A DNA stretch of 54,648 bases from NCBI GenBank assembly GCA_019638085.1, contig JAHBUL010000024.1, positions 1 to 54,648 of the forward strand, read 5' to 3'. Every line of letters begins with the position of its first letter. Positions within the stretch are counted from its first letter, which is position 1. The notes beneath the pieces are model-generated. The model made no database searches, was not told where the DNA came from, and saw only the letters and a list, made by a program, of their open reading frames with translations. Shown here piece by piece: positions 33,971 through 42,663 of the stretch. A program made the position numbers and the translations under genes. Source of the stretch: Flavobacteriales bacterium. Lineage in GTDB: Bacteria; Bacteroidota; Bacteroidia; Flavobacteriales_F; PHOS-HE28.

Positions 33971-34040
33971 TCGTTGTGCTCCACTCCACTGCGGGAGTCC
34001 GCCGCCAAGATTGCACGCACGCGCGCATGCACGCGCTCAG

Positions 34041-34242
34041 CTCGGTGCCTGAGGCCCTCGAAGACCCGAGTGCGTTCCTCGTTCGGGCCTCTGGCCCGTC
34101 CCTAGGTGGTATCTGTTCGAGATCAGACGGGCCGGAGGCCCTAGGATATCGCCCACTCGGCAAAAAGCCGAGCGGGAGCTTTGCGACATGCCACGCTACC
34201 GCCTGCGCGACCCCGGCCTTTCGAGTGCCTCAGGGACCGGGG
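34041..34242. repeat. Cluster of hairpin elements before the Omp85 gene
   Basis: Four inverted repeats. (1) 34041-34070: CTCGG/CCGAG stem around CCTGAGGCCCTCGAAG. (2) 34085-34141: GGGCCTCTGGCCCGTC pairs with GACGGGCCGGAGGCCC, 25-base loop. (3) 34152-34176: CCCACTCGGC, AAAAA, GCCGAGCGGG. (4) 34211-34242: CCCCGG/CCGGGG stem around CTTTCGAGTGCCTCAGGG. Elements 1 and 4 carry the same core in opposite orientation, and the core recurs at 54613-54630. Confidence 0.8.
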
Positions 34243-34248
34243 TGCCAA

Positions 34249-35655
34249 TTGCGGTTCCCATCGATCCGGGGAGTGCTCACTCCACTTTTCCTTGTGCTTT
34301 TGCTGGGTGCGTTCGCGCAGAACGGACCCATGTACTTCACTGGACCTTTCGGTGTGTCGGGCATTCTGGTCGAAGGGAACCGACAGACCAAGGAACAGAT
34401 CATCCTGCGCGAACTCACGTTCCAGGAAGGCGATACGCTGACCTCCGATGAGCTCTACGAACGGATCGAGCGGAGCCGTGAAAACCTTCTGAACCTGGGC
34501 CTGTTCAACACCGCCGACCTGCTGCCCACATACCTGGGACCGCACGAGGTCTTCATCACCATCACCGTGAACGAGCGGTGGTACTGGTGGCCCAAGCCCG
34601 TCCTCCACTTCGCCGATCCCAACTTCAACACGTGGTGGCTCACCAAGGACCTGAGCCGGCTCAACTTCGGCGTGGACCTCTACCGCTTCAACCTACGGGG
34701 GCGCAACGAGACCCTGAAGGCCACCGTGCAGTTGGGCTATTCCAAGGAATTCGGCCTCACCTACCGCATCCCTTTTGTGGACCGGCAGCAGCGCTGGGGC
34801 GTACAAGTGAGCGGCGCCTACGGGGAACAGGACGAGATCACCATCGGGACCGTGAACAACAAACGGATCTTCCTGAAAACACCTACCGAGAACATCATCA
34901 GCAACTGGCGTGTGGGTGGCAAGCTCACCCTGCGGCGCAGCCACGACATTCGCCACAGCTGGGGCATCTCATGGACCGATGCCTCCGTGCGCGATACCGT
35001 GGTGGCGCGCAATCCGGAGTACCTGATGAATGGGCAGGACCGGACGGAATACCTCTCGCTCGGCTACACCTTCACCTTCGACCAGCGCGACTCCCGGGCC
35101 TTCCCGCTCAGCGGCAGCTATGCACGGCTCATCCTGGACCGTAACGGTATCGGCCCGGAACAGCCGGATGTCACCTCCTTGCGTGCCACGGTGCAGCGCA
35201 GTTGGAAGCGTGGGTCGCGGTGGAGCTTCGGCGCCGGCCTGAACGGGAAGGTCTCCCAAGGCAGCGAGGACCATTACTACCTGCAAGAGGGCTTGGGGTA
35301 TGAGGAATACCTCCGCGGTTACGAGTACTACATCCTCGATGGCCAGCACTATTTCCTGGGGAAGGCCAATGTGCTCTTCGCCTTGGTGAAGCCCCGCTCC
35401 TACCGGGTGGAACCGATCCCGTTCGAGGCTTTCCGTACGCTGTACCTCGCCGTTTACCTCAACGCTTTCACCGATCAAGGCTATGTGTGGGACCACAAGT
35501 ACGGCTCCGAGAACTTCTTGGTGAACCACTGGCAACAGAGCTACGGGCTGGGCTTGGATATCGTGACCAGCTACGACCAGGTGTTGCGCATGGAGGTGGC
35601 GGTGAACGGCCTGTCCGAAACGGGATTCTACTTACATTTCACTCAGCCTTTCTGA
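34249..35655 (+). CDS. Omp85-family outer-membrane protein (POTRA plus BamA/TamA-like barrel)
   Basis: About 468 residues. No ATG precedes the signal peptide in a sensible place. TTG 34249 gives MRFPSIRGVLTPLFLVLLLGAFAQ; GTG 34273 is the alternative, and the first ATG (34330) would remove the export signal. One POTRA domain lies at ~35-105 (VSGILVEGNRQTKEQIILREL ... FNTADLL; motif positions only). A ~350-residue beta-barrel follows, with the Omp85 hallmark strand pattern and a C-terminal Phe (FTQPF). Smaller than BamA (one POTRA, not five), so a TamA/FhaC-like or accessory assembly protein. It sits between the CBS protein and nadK, usually adjacent, and has hairpin clusters on both sides. Confidence 0.85.
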   Translation: MRFPSIRGVLTPLFLVLLLGAFAQNGPMYFTGPFGVSGILVEGNRQTKEQIILRELTFQEGDTLTSDELYERIERSRENLLNLGLFNTADLLPTYLGPHEVFITITVNERWYWWPKPVLHFADPNFNTWWLTKDLSRLNFGVDLYRFNLRGRNETLKATVQLGYSKEFGLTYRIPFVDRQQRWGVQVSGAYGEQDEITIGTVNNKRIFLKTPTENIISNWRVGGKLTLRRSHDIRHSWGISWTDASVRDTVVARNPEYLMNGQDRTEYLSLGYTFTFDQRDSRAFPLSGSYARLILDRNGIGPEQPDVTSLRATVQRSWKRGSRWSFGAGLNGKVSQGSEDHYYLQEGLGYEEYLRGYEYYILDGQHYFLGKANVLFALVKPRSYRVEPIPFEAFRTLYLAVYLNAFTDQGYVWDHKYGSENFLVNHWQQSYGLGLDIVTSYDQVLRMEVAVNGLSETGFYLHFTQPF

Positions 35656-36060
35656 GTGTGGTCTTCACCACAGAGGCACCCTTCGACCCATCGAACGCAG
35701 TGCGTTCTGCGGAGTATCGCTTCGCCATTGCTCAGGGCAGGCGGAGGACAGAGAGGAATTGGAGCAAAGCGAAAGAGGGTTTTACCACGGAGGCACAGAG
35801 GGCACGGAGGTGTTGGAGCAAAGCGAGAGAGGGTTTCACCACAGAGGCACCCTTCGACTCCTCGAACGCAATGCGTTCTCCGGAGTATCGCTTCGCCATT
35901 GCTCAGGGCAGGCGGAGGATACGGAGAAATGCTTATAGACCACAGAGGTTCCTTCGCTGCGCTCAGGGTAGACGGAGGACACAGGGGAGAATCGGCGGTT
36001 CAACCTTGGCGAAGCTGTTCGGCGGTCTGCCGCACCTGAGCAGGCACGACTCCCTCCAAG
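35656..36060. repeat. Composite repeat spacer with two 85 bp direct copies
   Basis: No gene. Two 85 bp copies (35664-35748 and 35835-35919) differ at only a few positions. Each runs from TTCACCACAGAGGCACCC through a GAACGCA/TGCGTTC inverted pair to GCTCAGGGCAGGCGGAGGA. Between them, GGAGCAAAGCGAAAGAGGGTTT recurs once with one change (35761 and 35815; position only), with ACCACGGAGGCACAGAGG words. A third partial unit, CCTTCGCTGCGCTCAGGGTAGACGGAGGA, lies at ~35951 (position only). This CACAGAGGCAC / CTTCG...CTCAGGG mix is typical of dispersed intergenic repeats in environmental genomes. Confidence 0.8.
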
Positions 36061-36169
36061 TTCGTTGCGTCCGTTGCGGTTAAAAAAAGGTAGTAGGTAT
36101 AATTGCGCCGGAAGGCCTGATAATTCTGCGGGGTCGTTGCGGTCCACGGATTTTACAGAGCTTAGCACC

Positions 36170-37084
36170 ATGGAACGGAAGACGGGCATGCGCATTGGAG
36201 TACTCGGCCGGTTGTATCCGGCATCAGCTGCGGCCACGATCAACGGGATCATGGACCGGATGGTCACGGTCGGTGCCACCCCAGTGGTGGAGCGTGGCCT
36301 GGCGGAACGGATGACCGCCGCTGGCCTACCGCCCGCTGCGGACACCGAAGTGATGGACCACGCCGGCGATGCCAACTTGGACATGCTCGTGAGCATGGGC
36401 GGCGATGGCAGCTTTTTGGACAGCGTGGATTTCCTAGGCAACGTCCCGGTCCCTTTGCTCGGCATCAACCTTGGGCGGCTCGGCTTCCTCAGCAGCACCC
36501 GGCTGGAGGATGTGGATGCGAGCCTCGAAGCGATCATGCAGCAGCGATACATCCTTGTGGAACGCGCCGTGCTCGCGCTGGAAGGCTGCCCCGGCTTCGG
36601 AACGCATAACAATGCCCTGAACGAGGTGAGCCTGCACAAACGCGATGGTGCCGCCATGATCTCCATCCACGCGCACTTGGACGGCCGTTTTCTCAACACC
36701 TACTGGGCGGACGGTCTCATCATCTCCACCCCCACCGGCAGTACCGCGTACTCCCTCAGCTGTGGCGGCCCGCTCTTGGCGCCCGATTGCGACGCCATGG
36801 TGATCACCCCCATCGCGCCGCACAACCTCAATGTGCGCCCGTTCGTGGTTCCGGGGGGAAGTACCCTCACGTTGCAGGTGGATGCCCGCGGCGAGAAATA
36901 CCTCGTGAACCTCGATTCGCGCAGCCAGGTGCTGGACCATTTCCCAGCGCTGCAAGTCCATCGGGCCGAGCACCGGGTACAGCTGGTGCAGCTGGAAGGA
37001 CAGGATTTTCTGAATACGCTGCGCTCGAAGCTTTCGTGGGGGCTGGATGTGCGCTCCGCGAAACCGGGGCTTGAAGTAGGGTGA
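36170..37084 (+). CDS. nadK: NAD kinase
   Basis: 304 residues from ATG 36170; ATG 36188 (MRIGVLGRLYP) is equally possible and fits the family start better. The ATP/NAD site motif is SMGGDGSFLD with GGDG at 77-80, followed by GINLGRLGFLS, the NE/HN region ALNEVSLHK, and the TPTGSTAYSLSCGGP block that binds NAD. Phosphorylates NAD to NADP in the cytosol; normally essential. It sits in the conserved CBS-nadK-DUF6089 block, but the DUF6089 gene is 11 kb further on. Its last 648 bp plus ~45 bp of 3' flank recur at 41836-42527 as a truncated mosaic copy. Confidence 0.94.
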   Translation: MERKTGMRIGVLGRLYPASAAATINGIMDRMVTVGATPVVERGLAERMTAAGLPPAADTEVMDHAGDANLDMLVSMGGDGSFLDSVDFLGNVPVPLLGINLGRLGFLSSTRLEDVDASLEAIMQQRYILVERAVLALEGCPGFGTHNNALNEVSLHKRDGAAMISIHAHLDGRFLNTYWADGLIISTPTGSTAYSLSCGGPLLAPDCDAMVITPIAPHNLNVRPFVVPGGSTLTLQVDARGEKYLVNLDSRSQVLDHFPALQVHRAEHRVQLVQLEGQDFLNTLRSKLSWGLDVRSAKPGLEVG

Positions 37085-37172
37085 GAAAGGCAGTGTCGGG
37101 AAAAGGTGGAACTCGAAGCCACAAGTGGGTTCCGGCATGGACGATCCAAGGGCCTTGGCAGAATAGGAAACC

Positions 37173-38840
37173 CTACTCGAACACGATCGTCCCCGCGTAG
37201 CGCTGCACCCCATCGCCCAACTCTACGTGATAGATGCCTTTGGCTTGTGCCCGGATATCCACGCGCACACCCTCGGTGCTGAAGTTGAGCGGAACGCGCT
37301 GTACCACTTGGCCGGTGTTGTCATAGATGGTAAGCACCAGGTCGTTGGTCCTGCGCAGGGTGGCGGGCAGGTCGATGGTGCAAAGGCCATTGTTGGGGTT
37401 GGCGTATATGTGCAGGCCTCCGCCCAGGGAAAAAGCCTGAGGGATTCCGGTGAAGCCTTCCACATCCTTGAATTTAGCTACAACGAGCTCTGACCCACCA
37501 TTCAGTACAGGCACCACCAAGGGACCATACACCATGGTGGAATCGAACATATTGGAAAGGAAGACACCATCCTCATTCGCCAGAATGGAGCCGCTGCCTA
37601 TTTGCATCACGCGCCCGAGCTGTACTAGGCCTAGCACATTGCCGTTCGTATCCAGCCGTGCCACATACGCATCCTTTCCAGTAGTCGCCGTCACCTCGGC
37701 GCTTCCGAAAGTCATGGTACTATGGAATTTGCCCTTTAAATACACTGTCTCATCCGGCCCAAGGACGATTTCCCCTATACTCATCATGGGGGGAGCAGTT
37801 ACGGGAATGAACCAGTCCAGCAATCCTTGCTGGTCGAACCGCGCCACGAAGGCGCTGCGCAACCCAGGAGTTCCAACAAGCGTGTCCGTATCAAAATAGA
37901 CTGGGCCATATGTAGTTCCATAGACCATAGTCTTGCCCGTCGAGAGCACAACACATCCCGAAATATTAACACTTGAGTCAGAACTGACTGTTGCAAGCCA
38001 TTCGACCTGCCCTTGGGGAGTGGTCCTGGCCAGGAAGCCACCTCCACCGGCTGGGGGGGGCGGTAAGGGGGTGTTCCAAAGCGAGTCACCGGGGTAGTAG
38101 ATGCCGCAAAGGAGCCGATCAGTCCCGATCATTGTGGCATCATACACTTGACCACCGTTCATGATATGCTCTAGCCCAAGGAGCACCCCTGATGCATTGT
38201 AATGCGCCACGAAAGCCCCTTCACCAACGGTCAGCGGGGCTCCGCCCGTGAAGGTGGCAGTCATGAAACCGTTGTGCCCGTAAGCATGGATCTCGGAGAC
38301 CGGATCCACGAGAAGGGGGCCCATGATCAACTGGCCAGAGGTGGAGCCTTGGACCCAGTTGCAGTTCCCATCAGTATCGTAAGTGGCAATGAAGTGGGCG
38401 GGGGCATTTAGACAGTCACTGGTGAAGGCATGCGTACCGAACGTGGTTTGGCCCCGCAGTACACCGGATATCAATAATTGCTGTGTATTCCCGTCAAAAT
38501 GAGCGCTGCGCACGGCGCCCGCATCATAGGGTCCGCAATCGTTGGGCGCGGAAACCGCCCAAATAGTGTGGCCGGTGGAATCTAGTTTCGCAACCAGGAT
38601 GTCTCCGTAATTCCCTTGGGCGGTCAGCGTGAAGGCATCCATGGTGATGCCATCAACACCCATGTTACCAGCAACGAAAATATTTCCTTCACCATCAGCA
38701 GCCATCTCGAACCCGGTACCCCAACCATTGCTGCTGCTGCCGTAGTGTGAAAGCCATGCGATCTCCTGGGCGCTCAGGGCGGTTACAAAGAATAAGAAAA
38801 ACGACAGCAGAGCGAAGAGGTAGAGGAGGCGGGATTTCAT
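37173..38840 (-). CDS. T9SS-sorted SBBP-like beta-propeller protein
   Basis: 555 residues. Signal peptide 1-24 ending LSAQ. Repeated units follow with the pattern GNIFVAGNxxxxxxxTxGxxDxxVAKxDxxGxxxW, as in SBBP/PKD-like propellers, with a long glycine/proline loop PLPPPPAGGGG in the middle. The sorting domain begins around HIYANPNNGLCTIDL and ends RYAGTIVFE. Its ATG overlaps the glycosidase stop (ATGA at 38840-38837), so both are made from one mRNA and are likely secreted together. Role may be surface binding of the polymer or of cell-surface partners. No catalytic motif seen. Confidence 0.84.
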   Translation of the reverse strand: MKSRLLYLFALLSFFLFFVTALSAQEIAWLSHYGSSSNGWGTGFEMAADGEGNIFVAGNMGVDGITMDAFTLTAQGNYGDILVAKLDSTGHTIWAVSAPNDCGPYDAGAVRSAHFDGNTQQLLISGVLRGQTTFGTHAFTSDCLNAPAHFIATYDTDGNCNWVQGSTSGQLIMGPLLVDPVSEIHAYGHNGFMTATFTGGAPLTVGEGAFVAHYNASGVLLGLEHIMNGGQVYDATMIGTDRLLCGIYYPGDSLWNTPLPPPPAGGGGFLARTTPQGQVEWLATVSSDSSVNISGCVVLSTGKTMVYGTTYGPVYFDTDTLVGTPGLRSAFVARFDQQGLLDWFIPVTAPPMMSIGEIVLGPDETVYLKGKFHSTMTFGSAEVTATTGKDAYVARLDTNGNVLGLVQLGRVMQIGSGSILANEDGVFLSNMFDSTMVYGPLVVPVLNGGSELVVAKFKDVEGFTGIPQAFSLGGGLHIYANPNNGLCTIDLPATLRRTNDLVLTIYDNTGQVVQRVPLNFSTEGVRVDIRAQAKGIYHVELGDGVQRYAGTIVFE

Positions 38841-41131
38841 GGCAGAAGGGTGAATTTAAGCGTATGTGCCTGGCTGTTCCCGGGAATGGTAAGGGTGATG
38901 GTATACTCCCCTGGAGCAAGGTGGCCAACGGCGATGGTGGCGTGCGCATCGCTCAACTGGCCTGCATCGACCAAGGAGCCATTGCAATCATGCACCGTGT
39001 AAGAAGCTGGACCGCTATGTCCGGAGATGCTGATCTGGTCCTTGCCTGGATTCGGATAGAGCGCCAGGTCGAACCCAGTATGTGGCTCGAACTGCAACTG
39101 GACCGTTGCGGGTTTGATCTTGGTGCCATAGGCAACCGCTGGCTCAGCATCATGGTTGCCGGATATTGGTAGCCAATAGGCCGTACTGCCGCAATCAGGG
39201 AACGTTGATTTGAGGTGGATGTGTACCTCGCTGCCTTGAGCGGCGTGGAACTCATTCGTCAGATGCACACTGCTGCGAGCTGCGATCTCCGCTTCACCGC
39301 CGGATGAACCATTACCATGCACTATACCGTCTGTGGTGATTACCGAGTGCCAGCCGAAAAACCGGTCGTCGGCGCCGATGGGTACATCGATTTCGTCGAA
39401 CACGGCATCAAACTCCATGTGGTCCCGGTCCACATACACCGTGCTGCCTGGCCAAGGTGTGGCATCTAAATTCGGATAGTATATGGTTGCCGCGCCGGGG
39501 ATGTGCGTCCATAGTTCAACCCAATTCATGTAGTAACCCGAACGGGATGGGCTACCCTTCACAACAACTTCGCCAGCACTGTTGGTGAGGAACCTGTTGG
39601 ACAAGGCGAGGGTAACATTCTCTTCATCTTGGTTGGGCCCCGCAATGTGAAAGTAATGGTACTTAGCCACAGCAACCGCATCAGCAACCGGGTCATTATC
39701 TGCTTCCCTTATAGTCCAATCACCAATCGTTACACCATTGAAGTTGTACTGGTTGCCGTAGTTCGCTGGAGGCGGGGGCAGGGCCGCTGGGCTCGGAGGC
39801 AGGGTGTAATTCTCGAATGTGCTTACCACCTGTTTGTCGAACCAAGGTGTTGTGCCGTCGCCGTATTTGAGCGGGCCAAAGAAATTCTCTCGGTATTCAC
39901 CAGGACTACTTTGGGTATTGGCAAATCGTTTGTTCTGGAACTCCCACCAGGAGTAGCCAGACCCGAAATAGTTCCTCGTCGCGTCCATGGTCTGTTGCGC
40001 ATAACTGGCTTGCTGGGCCTCGCTTCCGTGCATCCATGGCATCTGGTGGTAGGCCGGGTCAGGCAACAGATGGTGATTGGCCCCGTTCGGGTCATCCCAA
40101 TGGTCATCCCCATCGTCCTCTGCTGAAAAGCCGGTTTCACCGACCAGGTAGGGCATAGGGCATGTACGCGCAAGCCAGTACAACTCTTGCTTCACGCGGG
40201 CCAGTGCGGCCGGGAACGAGTAGCCGTCAAGATCCCAAGGTTGGGGATAGGTGTGGGGCGAATAAAAATCGAGTTTCATCGCGGATGGATCCCATGTGCG
40301 CAAATCATCGATGTTCGCACCACCGAGTGTGATCAGATGGTCAGGGTCATTGTCCTTGAGTGCGTCATACCATGTCCAGGTGAAACTACATACTTGCGAC
40401 TTGGTCCAAGACATCATATTGTTCCAGTTGGTCCAGACAGGCTCGTTCCAAAGATCGTAAGCCAACAGTGCCGGATGGCCTTGCAATTCCATCGCCAACC
40501 GACCTAGGAATGAAGCATACAGCGCGGCGGCGGCGTCATTGTATGCCGGATGGAGTTGTTGCGGGTCCAGCCGTCCGCCTTGGTCCTCCGCACAGATGAG
40601 GATTACTTTCAATCCGGCAGCGTCGGCTTGATCCAACAAGTTCCTCAGCAACTCAAAGTAGCGTAATGAGAGCGGGTCTGTAAATCCTGGGACCTGCATG
40701 TCAAGGGTCCATGTAGGGTCGGGGGTCCAGTCTGTCGTGTTCCAATTTACTTGAAGTCCATAATAGAAAGTTGAACCTTCCTTTCGCATGTGTGGTCCAA
40801 TACCGATTCGTATTGTATTGAATCCCATTTCCACCACTTTCGCAAAGTGCTCTTGGAGTTGAAGGTTGCAAGCGCCTTCCTCATTACATTCAAACAAGCT
40901 AGTAACCGATTTGTCATATACGGATGCGGGTGAACAATATAGGGCTGCCGGGTCAGTAGTTCCAAAGTTATTGCCCACAGTGCTGATCGAATAGTTCAAC
41001 ACACGGGGGTAGAACGCCTGCCCGTTCACCATAAAATTCCGTCCTTCCAAGGTAACGAATTGTGCGCGACCCTCTAAAGACAAAGCAAGCAGGCTGAGCA
41101 GGATGACCGCTTGCTGGACAAGGCGATTCAT
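38837..41131 (-). CDS. T9SS-secreted glycoside hydrolase (cellulase/mannanase-like, GH5-type fold)
   Basis: 764 residues from ATG 41131, giving the signal peptide MNRLVQQAVILLSLLALSLEG. A TIM-barrel glycosidase spans ~25-420. GFNTIRIGIGPHMRK, LLAYDLWNEP (acid/base E230) and YLVGETGFS (nucleophile E332) are the two conserved Glu sites of clan GH-A, closest in layout to GH5 or related cellulase families. A ~200-residue beta-sandwich follows, with a sorting domain from LALYPNPGKDQISI to LKFTLLP. Substrate likely a beta-linked glucan or mannan; not certain. A canonical promoter at 41140-41168 lies inside the 3' end of the truncated gene upstream. First gene of a two-gene operon. Confidence 0.85.
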   Translation of the reverse strand: MNRLVQQAVILLSLLALSLEGRAQFVTLEGRNFMVNGQAFYPRVLNYSISTVGNNFGTTDPAALYCSPASVYDKSVTSLFECNEEGACNLQLQEHFAKVVEMGFNTIRIGIGPHMRKEGSTFYYGLQVNWNTTDWTPDPTWTLDMQVPGFTDPLSLRYFELLRNLLDQADAAGLKVILICAEDQGGRLDPQQLHPAYNDAAAALYASFLGRLAMELQGHPALLAYDLWNEPVWTNWNNMMSWTKSQVCSFTWTWYDALKDNDPDHLITLGGANIDDLRTWDPSAMKLDFYSPHTYPQPWDLDGYSFPAALARVKQELYWLARTCPMPYLVGETGFSAEDDGDDHWDDPNGANHHLLPDPAYHQMPWMHGSEAQQASYAQQTMDATRNYFGSGYSWWEFQNKRFANTQSSPGEYRENFFGPLKYGDGTTPWFDKQVVSTFENYTLPPSPAALPPPPANYGNQYNFNGVTIGDWTIREADNDPVADAVAVAKYHYFHIAGPNQDEENVTLALSNRFLTNSAGEVVVKGSPSRSGYYMNWVELWTHIPGAATIYYPNLDATPWPGSTVYVDRDHMEFDAVFDEIDVPIGADDRFFGWHSVITTDGIVHGNGSSGGEAEIAARSSVHLTNEFHAAQGSEVHIHLKSTFPDCGSTAYWLPISGNHDAEPAVAYGTKIKPATVQLQFEPHTGFDLALYPNPGKDQISISGHSGPASYTVHDCNGSLVDAGQLSDAHATIAVGHLAPGEYTITLTIPGNSQAHTLKFTLLP

Positions 41132-41139
41132 GGTCTTCC

Positions 41140-41168
41140 CAAACTTAATGGTCCAACTGGGCTTCCAA
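41140..41168 (-). promoter_or_regulatory. Promoter of the glycosidase operon (TTG-N18-TAAGTTTG)
   Basis: On minus, TTG (41168-41166), 18 bp spacer, TAAGTTTG (41147-41140), then eight bases to ATG 41131. Both parts match the Bacteroidota consensus. It overlaps the TAA stop and last codons of the 5'-truncated gene at 41145-41835. Confidence 0.65.
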
Positions 41169-41835
41169 AGCATTCAGGCGTTCCTCCAATTCCAAAATAT
41201 ACAGCGCCTGCTCCTCCACCACCTTCAGCATGCGGGCTTGGAGGTCGCCCACTTCCACGCCTTTCTTGGTCTTTAATTCGGCAGCGGAGGGTATGCCGGG
41301 CAGGTGCTTGTTGCGGCTAAGGAAGTCGCGCAAGTCGTCCATGGGCATGAGTGCGTAGTTGGGCTGGAAGACATAATCCGGCCAAGGGCCGAGCGTCACC
41401 AGGACATCCCGACAAACGATGCCGTCCTCCACGAAGAGGCGGTAATCGCCTACCGGACCGTAAGGCGGGTCGGTACCGATGCCGACTTTGCCGGTTTCGG
41501 AAATCCTCATGCGCACTTCCCCGTTCGTAACGACCTTCAGTTCATCGTTGCTCAAGGTGCCCAAAACAGGATCCGGCTCACCAGGGCAAAGATGGAAGTC
41601 ATTACCACGGGTCTGCCAGTAGGGCATAGCGTTTAGCATAAAACACTTCTCCTCCGGAAAATAGATCCCTGAGCCGTCACCTATCTTCAGTATTCCATTA
41701 GGACCCCGATAGAGCGGTCCAAAGGTTGTGTCCGCCCCCCAAAGTGCAATATCCCCATCACCTTTGAACCGGATCCGTTCTTGCCCATTGCTTTTGACCA
41801 CGACGTCCTTATTGTCCGGCGTGCCGATGTACTGC
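41145..41835 (-). pseudogene. 5'-truncated gene: C-terminal half of a tail-fibre-like surface protein
   Basis: About 230 residues remain, from the QYIGTPDNKDVV segment to the stop at 41145. They match, segment by segment, the C-terminal half of the 46391-47932 protein: QYIGTPDNKDVV, KSNxQERxRxKxDG, LYRxxxGxLKIGxG, VGIGT, YxLMP, KHLPGIPSAAEL and a coiled-coil end. Everything upstream (signal peptide, SprB repeats) is gone. The breakpoint is at 41835/41836, where a piece of nadK begins on the opposite strand; two G bases are shared by both partners. No start codon, so not expected to be expressed as the original protein. Confidence 0.85.
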
Positions 41836-42483
41836 GGCAACGTCCCGGTCCCTTTGCTCGGCATCAACCTTGGGCGGCTCGGCTTCCTCAGCAGCACCCG
41901 GCTGGAGGATGTGGATGCGAGCCTCGAAGCGATCATGCAGCAGCGATACATCCTTGTGGAACGCGCCGTGCTCGCGCTGGAAGGCTGTCCCGGATTCGGA
42001 ACGCATAACAATGCCCTGAATGAAGTAAGCCTCCACAAACGGGATGGTGCCGCCATGATCTCCATCCATGCGCATTTGGACGGGCGATTCCTCAACACCT
42101 ACTGGGCGGACGGCCTCATCATTGCCACGCCCACCGGCAGCACCGCCTATTCCCTCAGTTGCGGAGGACCGCTGCTGGCACCCAATTGCGATGCCATGGT
42201 GATCACCCCCATCGCACCACACAACCTCAACGTGCGCCCCTTCGTGGTGCCGGGTGCCAGCACGCTAACGCTCCAAGTGGATGCCCGGGGCGAGAAGTAC
42301 CTCGTCAACCTCGATTCGCGCAGCCAAGTGCTGGACCATTTCCCGGCTCTCCACGTGCATCGGGCCGAGCACCGGGTACAGCTGGTGCAGCTGGAAGGAC
42401 AGGATTTTCTGAATACGCTGCGCTCGAAGCTTTCGTGGGGGCTGGATGTGCGCTCCGCGAAGCCGGGGTTTGAACCAGGCTGA
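41836..42483 (+). pseudogene. Truncated mosaic copy of nadK
   Basis: Corresponds to codons 90-304 of the intact nadK (36437-37084). It lacks the first 89 codons and with them the GGDG catalytic motif. The first ~150 bp and last ~105 bp of coding sequence are identical to nadK. The ~390 bp between differ at roughly 50 positions by manual alignment, nearly all silent; only four amino-acid changes were found. An open frame from ATG 41728 runs into it, but its first 36 codons are antisense to the truncated fibre gene, so a real fused product is unlikely. Similarity to the nadK 3' flank continues to ~42527. Confidence 0.88.
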
Positions 42484-42663
42484 GCAAGGCAGGTGTTGGG
42501 AAAAGGTGGAATTCGAAGCCACAAGTGACCCAGCCCGTTAGGAACTCAGATTTCGGGAAGGCTGGAACACTTGCGGTGGCGAGGGGCCTGAAGCTACAAA
42601 TGGGCAAGCTCGTTGGGCATCGGCTCTGAAAAGCTTGAAGAGTATCAGCACCACGTAGTTGCT

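Noticed and set aside
41728..42483. Open frame of 251 codons that could be read as a new fused protein (fibre antisense plus NadK C-terminal part)
   Set aside because: The first 36 codons are antisense to the truncated fibre gene, and the NadK part lacks GGDG; more likely a chance continuation across the junction.
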